A stretch of DNA of 64,000 bases from positions 434,001 through 498,000 of the forward strand of contig CAVRVS010000004.1 in assembly GCA_963724705.1 (NCBI GenBank). Reading direction: 5' to 3'. A program made the translations under genes and the position numbers. Numbering within the stretch: position 1 is the first letter of the stretch; every line of letters begins with the position of its first letter. Of this stretch, positions 44,842 through 52,191 are shown in pieces. The notes beneath the pieces were generated by a model. It was not told the DNA's origin, did no database searches, and was given only the letters and a program-made list of their open reading frames with translations. The DNA comes from DASQPR01 sp963724705 (GTDB lineage Bacteria > Actinomycetota > Actinomycetes > Mycobacteriales > Micromonosporaceae).

Positions 44842-46041
44842 CTAGCGTACCGGCCGGAACGCGGCGCGGACTTCGCTCGCGAAGAGTTCCGGCTCTTCCC
44901 ACGCGGCGAAGTGGCCGCCCTTGTCGACCTTGTTGAAGTAGGTGAGGTTGGGATAGGAGTTCTCGACCCAGCTGCGCGGAGCCTGAAAGATCTCGCCAGG
45001 GAACGTGGTGAAGCCGACCGGGATCGAGACCTCCGGGGGAGTCTGGCCGGCCCCGAGCGCTGTGGCTCGTCCGCTCTCCCAGTACGACCGGGCCGCCGAG
45101 GCCCCGGTGCCCGTCAGCCAGTACAGCGTGATGTTGTCGACGATCCGGTCCGGGGTGAGATCGCCCGCCGGCTGGTCTTCGAGAAAGGCGCGGGAGATCT
45201 TCTGGTAGCTGTCCGTGTCGTGGTCGAGCATCCAGGCCGCCAAGGCGACGGGCGAATCCAACAGGGCATAGCCGATCGTCTGCGGTCGCGTGGCCTGCTC
45301 CAGGAAGTAGCCGAAGCCGCTTGCCCGGAAGGTGGCGAGCGCGGCGGCCGCCGCGCGTTCATCCTCGGATTCCGTCGGCTGGGGACCGCCTAGCGCTGTC
45401 ACGAGGAGGTTGGTGTGGATGCCGACCAGCCCTTCGGGCGCCTGCCGTGCCATTGCGTCGGTGACGCTGGCGCCCACATCACCGCCCTGGGCGACATACC
45501 GGGTGTAGCCGAGTCGGTGCATCAGCTCCGCCCAGGCGCGCGCTACGCGGGCGGGATCCCAGCCGACCTCGGTCGGTTCGCCAGAGAAGCCGTAGCCGGG
45601 CAGGGATGGCAGCACGAGATCGAACGCGTCCTCGGCGCGGCCGCCATGCGCGGTCGGGTCGGTGAGCGGGCCCACGACCTCGAGCAGCTCGATGACCGAG
45701 CCGGGCCAACCGTGCGTCATGATCAGCGGCAACGCGTCCGGGTGCGGCGAGCGTACGTGGATGAAGTGGATGTCGACGCCGTCGATTTCGGTCTTGAATT
45801 GGGATAGCGCGTTGAGTTTCGACTCGCAATTGCGCCAGTCGTAATCTGATGCCCAGTAGTCTGCGAGCTTGTTGATGGTCGCCGACTGGACACCTTGGGA
45901 CCGATCGTCGACGAGTTCCTTGTGTGGCCATCGCGTCGCGGCGATGCGGCCGCGCAGCGTCTCGAGTTCCGCTTCCGGAGTCTCGACCCGGAACGGCCGG
46001 ATCCCTGCAGCGCTGGCCGACGCTTCGGTCGTGACAGACAT
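44842..46041 (-). CDS. EHN-type epoxide hydrolase (alpha/beta hydrolase)
   Basis: A 399-residue protein from ATG 46041, set by AAGGAG upstream. An N-terminal EHN segment (IRPFRVETPEAELETLRGRIAATRWP and YWASDYDWRNCESKLNALSQFKTEIDGVDIHFIHV) precedes the hydrolase domain: LIMTHGWPGSVIELLEVVGPL, AQGGDVGASVTDAMA (nucleophile Asp), a lid, and GGHFAAWEEPELFASEVRAAF with the catalytic His. This is the EHN architecture of microsomal-type epoxide hydrolases. Substrates are probably hydrophobic epoxides. Three CGTACG motifs precede the gene. Confidence 0.9.
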   Translation of the reverse strand: MSVTTEASASAAGIRPFRVETPEAELETLRGRIAATRWPHKELVDDRSQGVQSATINKLADYWASDYDWRNCESKLNALSQFKTEIDGVDIHFIHVRSPHPDALPLIMTHGWPGSVIELLEVVGPLTDPTAHGGRAEDAFDLVLPSLPGYGFSGEPTEVGWDPARVARAWAELMHRLGYTRYVAQGGDVGASVTDAMARQAPEGLVGIHTNLLVTALGGPQPTESEDERAAAAALATFRASGFGYFLEQATRPQTIGYALLDSPVALAAWMLDHDTDSYQKISRAFLEDQPAGDLTPDRIVDNITLYWLTGTGASAARSYWESGRATALGAGQTPPEVSIPVGFTTFPGEIFQAPRSWVENSYPNLTYFNKVDKGGHFAAWEEPELFASEVRAAFRPVR

Positions 46042-46345
46042 GCCGATCTCCTTACGCTTCGGGCTGCTTTGAGGTCGCGTACGGGCCATCCGCCTCGTAC
46101 GAAGCCGTCCGCCTCGTACGGCATGGCCCAGCTTCTGATCGCGGGCTCCAGCGTCTGATTGCGATGAGCGCTGGCCGGTCCCGCTCCAAGGGCATCGCAC
46201 CGAGCCCTCGTACCTTGGCCAACCATAGGACGGCGCACCTGGTGACAGCGGCCCATACGAGCAATCCCGCCGGACCACCGGAGTCGATCTTCCTGCTGTC
46301 GATCCTGCCCGTGCTCCTCGGGTCGTGAGTGGTTCGCGTACCCGC
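46042..46345. promoter_or_regulatory. Upstream region with repeated CGTACG boxes
   Basis: 304 bases between the epoxide hydrolase start and the ligase stop. CGTACG occurs at 46078-46083, 46096-46101 and 46115-46120, the last two within a 13-base direct repeat TCCGCCTCGTACG (46089-46101 and 46108-46120). The 18-19 base spacing is about two helical turns, a plausible regulator array just upstream of the epoxide hydrolase. The remainder shows nothing further. Confidence 0.5.
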
Positions 46346-47890
46346 CTAGTCCGTCGGCTCGGCCGTGACCAAGGCGCGGAGCTGAGCACGCACGAGCTTT
46401 CCCACCGAGCTTCGCGGAAGTTGATCGACGAAGGTCATCGACGACGGCGCCTGGTGCGACGCCAGGTTCTGGCGAGCAAACGCAAGCAGCTCGTGGTCGG
46501 TGGCCTTCGATCCGGCGGCCAATACGACAACGGCGGCGACCATCTGGCGGCCGTCTTCGGCGGGGATCTGCACGGCGCCGGCGTCGGCGATCGACGGATG
46601 ACCGATCAGAACCCGTTCCACTTCCGCCGGGTAGACGGGTCGGCCATCTGCGAAGAACCGGTCCGCTATCCGGTCGACGATCCAGACATAGCCCTGCTCG
46701 TCGGCGCGCGCCGCGTCGCCCGTACGCAGCCAGCCTGTCGGTGTCATGGCCTCGCGGGTGGCCTCAGGCTGATTCCAGTACCCGGCCATCACGTTGGGTC
46801 CGCGCACCAGCAGTTCGCCGGTCTCGCCCGCGCCGACCGGGGTTTCGTCTGGTGCCACGATCCGGATGTCGACGAGCAGCGGTGGCCGCCCGGCAGATCC
46901 GATCTTGGCCAGTGAGCTGGTTGGGTCGAGCAGGAGTGCGACCGGTGCCGCCTCGGACAGTCCGTAACCCTGCAGCAGCATCACGCCGCGATCCAGATAA
47001 TGGCGGATGAGGTGTTCGGGCACCGGCGCGCCGCCGGTAATGATGAACCGAACGCTCGACAGGTCGGTCTCTGACCAGTCTGCGCAGCGCGCCAGAGCGT
47101 CGAGAAGGTCCGGGTTACCGAATCCCACCGTCACTCGGTGGCGCTGCATCGCCCGCAGGATCGCCCCGGGGCTGACGTCGTCCGGTACGACAACTGTTCC
47201 ACCCATGAACAGGACCGGCAGGATGTTGACGCCGGTACCGCCGACCCGGAAGAACGGAGTGATCGCCACAGTGACGTCGTCGTGGCGAAGGTCCGCGGAC
47301 GCGATGAGATTGACGACGTTCGACATCACGTTGGCATGGGTAAGCATGATTGCCTTGGGCGAGCCGGTGGTGCCGGAGGTGTGGGGCAGCAGGCAGACGT
47401 CGTTCATGTCCACCGGCACCTCGATCGGATGCTCGGCGGACGTCGTCACGAGCGTCTCGAAGTCGATCGGCGCGTCGGCGGGGCCCGCCACGGTGATCCG
47501 ATGCCGGACCGCGTCCGGCGTCGAGACGGAGTCTGACTCTCCGCTGCCCTGGATCAGCACCTTCGGAGACGTGTTGTTAAGGACTGCGCGAATCTCATCC
47601 GCCGTGAGCCTGTGGTTCACCGGAGCGAGGGCCGCGCCGAGAAGTCCGCAGGCGAACAGCGACTCCAGGAACGCCGGGTGGTTCGATCCCAGCCATGCCA
47701 CGCGGTCGCCGCGCTCCACACCGAGCCCCAGCAGACCGTTGGCCAGGCGCCGAACCCGACCGGCCAGATCCGCGTACGTCAACGAGCGACCATCTCCGAC
47801 CAGAGCCAGACGGTCTGGCGAGACCCTGGCGCGGCGCTCAATCCACGAGCCGACCCCGAAGTTGGCGGCATCAGCCGGTGCGGCGGCCAT
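46346..47890 (-). CDS. AMP-dependent acyl-CoA synthetase (fatty-acid ligase type)
   Basis: A 514-residue ANL enzyme; ATG 47890 chosen over a TTG two codons upstream. P-loop LLPHTSGTTGSPKAIMLTHANV (residues near 165), acyl-site GYGLSEAAPVALLLDP, hinge region GWLRTGDAARADEQGYVWIVDRIAD and catalytic Lys in LPRSSVGKLVRAQLRALV near the end. These make acyl-AMP and then acyl-CoA from a carboxylate, ATP and CoA. It is followed downstream by the epoxide hydrolase in the same direction, which could supply or follow its substrate (inference). Length normal. Confidence 0.92.
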   Translation of the reverse strand: MAAAPADAANFGVGSWIERRARVSPDRLALVGDGRSLTYADLAGRVRRLANGLLGLGVERGDRVAWLGSNHPAFLESLFACGLLGAALAPVNHRLTADEIRAVLNNTSPKVLIQGSGESDSVSTPDAVRHRITVAGPADAPIDFETLVTTSAEHPIEVPVDMNDVCLLPHTSGTTGSPKAIMLTHANVMSNVVNLIASADLRHDDVTVAITPFFRVGGTGVNILPVLFMGGTVVVPDDVSPGAILRAMQRHRVTVGFGNPDLLDALARCADWSETDLSSVRFIITGGAPVPEHLIRHYLDRGVMLLQGYGLSEAAPVALLLDPTSSLAKIGSAGRPPLLVDIRIVAPDETPVGAGETGELLVRGPNVMAGYWNQPEATREAMTPTGWLRTGDAARADEQGYVWIVDRIADRFFADGRPVYPAEVERVLIGHPSIADAGAVQIPAEDGRQMVAAVVVLAAGSKATDHELLAFARQNLASHQAPSSMTFVDQLPRSSVGKLVRAQLRALVTAEPTD

Positions 47891-47950
47891 AGTCAAGGCT
47901 ATCCGCGGCCAGGTGCGTGGCGGGACAGAACGCCTACCCCAGCGCTCTTC

Positions 47951-48868
47951 TCAGGCACGGTCCAGTGCGGCGAGTACGTCGCCAAGCATCTCGATGGACC
48001 CCCTGGTGATCGGGTCCACCACTAGCTGAAGGTGCGTGGCACCGGCGCGCGCCATCGCTTCGAGGTGGCCGCTGATATCGGCGGCCGAACCGTGAACCGG
48101 TCGGACTCGACTGTTATACGCATCGCCCATGAGCCTGCCGGTTCCGCCGGGCAGGCCGACGAGCACCGCCGCGGTGGCGGCGACCTCACCCGGCAAACGC
48201 CCAGCCTGTACGACAGCCTCATCGACACGGTCACGGACGGCGGCGAATCCGTCGGGGGTGTTGCCGTACTGGCTCCACCAGACATTCCACGCGTCGACAT
48301 GGGGTAGCCCGATGCGCAGCATGCGGGGGCTGATAGAGCCGAGCATCAGAGGAGGGCCGCCCGGCCGCGTCGGCCCCGGGTCGACGACGCAGTCCTCGAC
48401 CCGGTAGTACGCGCCGTCAAAGTCGACCCGCCCCTCCCGCAGCAAGCGGCGAATGATAGTGAAAGCCTCTTCGAACCGGGATACACGATGGTCATACGGG
48501 AACCCGAACGCGCGGTACTCCCGTTCATTCCAGCCCGCGCCGAGGCCGAGGATCAGCCGCCCGCCCGAAATGGCGTCGACGGTCGCCGCCTGCTTGGCCA
48601 ACATCGCCGGGGCATGGAAGCTCGTCGACGCCACGAGTGGTCCAAGCTCGACACGTTCGGTCACGGCGGCCAGGGCGGCGAGTGCGGTCCATGCCTCCCA
48701 CGGTCCCCGCGTGACACCGCCGGGCAGGTCATAGAGCAAATGGTCGCCAAGCCACAGCGAGTCGAATCCGGCACTCTCCGCGGCGCGGGCCATCGAGAAC
48801 AACTCGGGCCACTCCACGCGCCGCTCGACCTCGGGCAGCTGGATACCAACGCGACATGGACGAGGCAT
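47951..48868 (-). CDS. F420-dependent-type LLM class oxidoreductase
   Basis: A 305-residue luciferase-like monooxygenase fold. Motifs: MPRPCRVGIQLPEVERRVEW, FDSLWLGDHLLYDLPGG, ELGPLVASTSFHAPAMLAKQAATVDAISGGRLILGLGAGWNEREY, FEEAFTIIRRLLREGRVDFDGAYY and VDPITRGSIEMLGDVLAAL. The pattern is that of actinobacterial LLM enzymes using coenzyme F420. It shares strand with the ligase upstream and starts 186 bases from the divergent sigma-factor gene. Substrate unknown; F420 specificity is inferred from phylogeny of the group. Confidence 0.9.
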   Translation of the reverse strand: MPRPCRVGIQLPEVERRVEWPELFSMARAAESAGFDSLWLGDHLLYDLPGGVTRGPWEAWTALAALAAVTERVELGPLVASTSFHAPAMLAKQAATVDAISGGRLILGLGAGWNEREYRAFGFPYDHRVSRFEEAFTIIRRLLREGRVDFDGAYYRVEDCVVDPGPTRPGGPPLMLGSISPRMLRIGLPHVDAWNVWWSQYGNTPDGFAAVRDRVDEAVVQAGRLPGEVAATAAVLVGLPGGTGRLMGDAYNSRVRPVHGSAADISGHLEAMARAGATHLQLVVDPITRGSIEMLGDVLAALDRA

Positions 48869-49054
48869 GAGCGAACTCTATCGACCGTGTCCGAGTGTCC
48901 TGTCAGGTGATGGCGCGACGGCCGGTTGCCTGGTCACGACGGCGGCGGCCGGCGTGACAATGAGCGGGTCTTCCGGGTAAACAATCCACGCCGCTCACCG
49001 CGTTCAACGTCATAGCCAACAAGAAGCCGCGAGCAGCGACCGTGAGGAGCGCGG

Positions 49055-49561
49055 ATGCGGGATTCGTTCGAGGAGTACGTGACCGCGAGCAGTGGGCGGT
49101 TGCTGCGCTTCGCGTACGTGCTGTGTGGTGATCGGTTTCTCGCCGAGGATCTGGTGCAGGACGTCTTGTCAAGGACGCACCGGCATTGGCGCCGCGTCGA
49201 GAACGAGAACCCCGATGCTTACCTGCGCGCCGCGCTGGTACGGGCGCATTTGTCCTGGCGACGGCGGCGAGTGAGCACCGAGAAGGTGTTCGCCGAGCCA
49301 CCGGAGCCCCATGCCGGATCGGTCGATTTCACCCAGCAACTCGCTTCGCGTGACGAGTTGTGGTCGCTGCTGGCCAGCCTGCCGCGGGCGCAGCGGGCCG
49401 TGATGGTGCTGCGCTTCTACGAGGACCTCGACGACCGACGGATCGCCGAGGTGCTGGGGTGCGCCCCCGTCACCGTACGGGTCCATGCCTCGCGGGCACT
49501 GGGCACGCTGCGGGCCGGGCTGTCGCGGCGAATTACCCAACCTCAGGGAGACCCACAATGA
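49055..49561 (+). CDS. SigE-family RNA polymerase sigma factor (ECF)
   Basis: A 168-residue ECF sigma factor of the actinobacterial SigE family (TIGR02983-like). Region 2 is FEEYVTASSGRLLRFAYVLCGDRFLAEDLVQDVLSRTHRHWRRVENENPDAYLRAALVRAHLSWRR; region 4 is LASLPRAQRAVMVLRFYEDLDDRRIAEVLGCAPVTVRVHASRALGTLR with the HTH at RIAEVLGCAPVTVR. ATG 49055. Its stop overlaps the ATG of the next gene (ATGA), so both are translationally coupled, as is typical of sigma-regulator pairs. Confidence 0.93.
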   Translation: MRDSFEEYVTASSGRLLRFAYVLCGDRFLAEDLVQDVLSRTHRHWRRVENENPDAYLRAALVRAHLSWRRRRVSTEKVFAEPPEPHAGSVDFTQQLASRDELWSLLASLPRAQRAVMVLRFYEDLDDRRIAEVLGCAPVTVRVHASRALGTLRAGLSRRITQPQGDPQ

Positions 49562-50608
49562 ATATCGAGGATCTCGATCGGGAAGTGCGTGACTCGCTCC
49601 TCGCCAATGCTCAGGACGCGCCGGACGGATCCGGCACGCTCGATGCCGTACGCGCCCGAACGCACCGTCGACAGGTGCGCCACCGGGCCGGTTTGGCCGG
49701 GGTCGTCGTGGTCGTCGCGGTCGCTGCGGCCATCGGTACGCCGTACGTGCTGACCGGGGCGCGGCACACCGGCCGCGCGCCGCTGAGCGCTGGTCAGCCG
49801 AACGTCAGCACTGCGCCTGCGGTCACGGCGACCAGCTCGCCGGCCGCGCCGTCACACGCGACGCGGGTACCGCTCGGGGCGCCGACGTTCACGCCGGTCG
49901 CGTTCCCGATGAATCCCACCGTCACGCCGGCCGGGTCTGCCCGCGCCGACCGAAGGCAAGACCGTCGGCGAGGTACGCCTGGTCTACACCGCCACCACCG
50001 GCAACAAGGGCCTGATGGCGTCGGTCGACGTCAGCAAACCGGGGGTCGACTTCTCCCCGGCGACGCACAAACCGACGACGGTGAGCGGCCACCCGGCGAC
50101 GATTTACACCGGGGCCGTTGGCGGCGTCTCGCAGGTGCTGATCGTCTGGCGGCTGCACGGCAAGTGGGTGTCGGTCCTGGGTAGCGACCTCAGCTCGGCG
50201 CAGGTGCAGCATTATGCGAACGGCCTCGCCGACCGGCCTCGCACGCCCGACGCTCTACCACTCACCCTGTCGCTCGCGCCGCGCGGCTACCAGGTGGCAT
50301 ACCAAGAGATCCACCCAGAGCTCTCGCCGGCTCAGTTCGTTCTCCTCCTGTCGGCGCCGGGCCAACTGAACAACCAGTCGACCGACGACGCCGTCGGTGT
50401 GGTCAGTGGCGCCATCGGGACTCAGGCCACCGGCGAGTCGATCACCGTCGGTGGCTTTCCGGCCAAGATCAATCACGACCCGGACGGTCAGGTGACGGTG
50501 TACGTCCTGCGACCAGGCTTCAACTATGCGGTGCACGAGCCGGAAAACGGCCCGCTCTCCGACGCCGACCTGATCCGGTTCGCGGCCGGAGTCACCCCGA
50601 CGTCGTAA
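49558..50608 (+). CDS. Putative membrane anti-sigma-type partner of the sigma factor, one frameshift
   Basis: Starts at ATG 49558, overlapping the sigma stop. N-terminus MNIEDLDREVRDSLLANAQDAPDGSGTLDAVRARTHRRQVRHRAG is followed by one membrane span (GLAGVVVVVAVAAAIGTPYVL, residues near 45), a Thr/Ser/Pro-rich stalk and a large extracellular beta-domain (GEVRLVYTATTGNKGLMASVD, HPATIYTGAVGGVSQVLIVWR, ESITVGGFPAKINHDPDGQVTVYVLRPGFNYAV). The halves are in different frames; one extra base near 49941 explains it (349 residues). Partner of the sigma factor by position; the short cytoplasmic part could be an anti-sigma region, but no ZAS motif is present. Confidence 0.72.
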
Positions 50609-50656
50609 TCGGCCCGCCGACGCGCCGTCGCTCGCCGCGCCGGCCCGACACGGGAT

Positions 50657-50685
50657 GCCCCGCCGGGAGTCGAACCCGGCGGGGC
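50657..50685 (+). terminator. Hairpin terminator after the sigma operon
   Basis: A perfect 11-bp stem (GCCCCGCCGGG at 50657-50667 with CCCGGCGGGGC at 50675-50685) and a 7-base loop, 49 bases after the stop of the sigma-partner gene. No T-run. The loop resembles a tRNA T-arm sequence but there is no tRNA around it (see rejected list). Confidence 0.7.
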
Positions 50686-50760
50686 TCTCGGTCCACCATC
50701 GATCCGGTACACCGAGACGATGCCGCGTAGGAAATGATGGTGGCGAGAGGAGGCCGGTGA

Positions 50761-51705
50761 TTGAAAGCGATAGTCGTCAGCGCGTTTGGTGGCCCTGAGC
50801 AATTGCGTTTGACCGAGGTGGCCGACCCAGTTGCCGGGGCCGACCAAGTTCGCATCGTTGTCCACGCTTGCGGCGTGAACCCGGTCGACGCCGGAAATCG
50901 TGCTGACGGCACGTGGGCTGGTTTGCGAGCGCCATGCATCCTCGGCTATGACGTCGCCGGGGTGGTTGACCAAGTGGGCACAGACGTGTCGACACTCAAG
51001 GTTGGTGACCGTGTGATGGCTATGACACGGTTCCCGGACGGCGCCGGCGGATACGCCGAACTCGTGGTTGTCGATGCCGACCAGGTAGCTCGCCTGGATC
51101 CGGCGATCCCGTTCGTCGCGGCGGCCGCAACGCCGCTGGCCGCGGGTACGGCCTGGGCCGTCATGGCACGACTCAACCTCCAACCGGGTGCCCGCGTCCT
51201 GGTGCTCGGCGCGAGCGGAGGCGTTGGAATGTTCTTTCTTCAGCTAGCTACGCGCTTCGGGCTCGACCCCATCGCCGTCGGCCGACGGGAGATGCATGAG
51301 ACCCTGCGCGCACTGGGTGCCGCCCATTGCGTGGATTACACCCGTGAGGATGTCGCACACCGGACCAAGCAACTTGCTGGTGGACGGGTTGACGCCGTCG
51401 CCGACTTCGTTGGCGGCACGCTGTTGGCATCCGTTGTTCCCGTTGTCAGAGTCGGTGGTGCACTTGCGACGATTGCCTCGCCGGCGCTGGCCATCGACCC
51501 GATTGTGGACGACAACCTGACGCTGCATGGAGTGCTGATCGACAACGATGGAGACCGTACGCGGCAGCTCGCAGCCCTCCTCGCTAGCGGGGTGTTACGT
51601 CCAACGGTGAGCCACGTTCTTCCTTTGGAAGAGGCCGCGCGAGCGCACGAGATCGTCGACCAGAAGCATCCGGGCGGCAAGATCGTGTTGAGCGTGCGCG
51701 ACTGA
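50761..51705 (+). CDS. NADP-dependent quinone-oxidoreductase-like MDR enzyme
   Basis: A 314-residue MDR enzyme from TTG 50761, preceded by AGAGGAGG. GroES-like domain KAIVVSAFGGPEQLRLTEVADP, VHACGVNPVDAGNRADG, ILGYDVAGVVDQVGTDVS; Rossmann domain VLVLGASGGVGMFFLQLA; end HPGGKIVLSVRD. Zinc ligands are absent, as for quinone reductases. The function is probably NADPH-dependent reduction of quinones or alkenals. It stands alone after the sigma-operon terminator. Confidence 0.9.
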   Translation: MKAIVVSAFGGPEQLRLTEVADPVAGADQVRIVVHACGVNPVDAGNRADGTWAGLRAPCILGYDVAGVVDQVGTDVSTLKVGDRVMAMTRFPDGAGGYAELVVVDADQVARLDPAIPFVAAAATPLAAGTAWAVMARLNLQPGARVLVLGASGGVGMFFLQLATRFGLDPIAVGRREMHETLRALGAAHCVDYTREDVAHRTKQLAGGRVDAVADFVGGTLLASVVPVVRVGGALATIASPALAIDPIVDDNLTLHGVLIDNDGDRTRQLAALLASGVLRPTVSHVLPLEEAARAHEIVDQKHPGGKIVLSVRD

Positions 51706-51757
51706 TGTGGGTTTACCCGCGGCTCGCTCGTTGGATGGGACTGGCCGTCCGCGCGTA

Positions 51758-51982
51758 CTAGTTGCGCTTTGGGCGGGGCCCGTCCAGAACCTGCGCAAGG
51801 TTGGCTTGAATGCCCTTCAGGTATCGCACCGCGGTGTCATAGTCTTCGGGTGATAACGCCGCCAGCACGGCTGGATCTCCCGTGTCCTCCGCGTTCCAGA
51901 CAGTGTCCCGAAGACGCTCCGGGATAGGCTCGGGCACGTTGTTCACCGGCACGTTGTTCACGGCTTCCACGCTATCGACCAC
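51758..51982 (-). CDS. Small hypothetical protein
   Basis: A 74-residue protein from GTG 51982. It starts VVDSVEAVNNVPVNNVPEP, where a 15-base unit is duplicated (NNVPV NNVPE), then IPERLRDTVWNAEDTGDPAVLAALSPEDYDTAVRYLKGIQANLAQVL. The second part looks like a compact helical domain. No family recognised. It is divergent from the STAND gene by about 210 bases, and could be a small partner of it (inference). Confidence 0.5.
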   Translation of the reverse strand: MVDSVEAVNNVPVNNVPEPIPERLRDTVWNAEDTGDPAVLAALSPEDYDTAVRYLKGIQANLAQVLDGPRPKRN

Positions 51983-52191
51983 CGGCCGGCGGCACTCCAG
52001 AATCGGCGACTGGCGCGGCCATGAGTTGGCGTCGATCGGCTGACGTGTGTCGATCTGCGTCGCGACGCCGTCCCGAGCTTGTAGCGTTGTAGTGCTTGGC
52101 GGTACGCGCAGCGGGATCTAGGAGCGCCGTGCGCGCAGCGAATGGCGTCCCCGGAGTGCCGTCGTGCGCGCCGATGCGGATGGGACTGCCT

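Noticed and set aside
50657..50685. Sequence resembling a tRNA T-arm (GGTTCGACTCCC on the minus strand)
   Set aside because: The surrounding bases do not form D- or anticodon arms or an acceptor stem. The element is a simple 11-bp hairpin after a gene.
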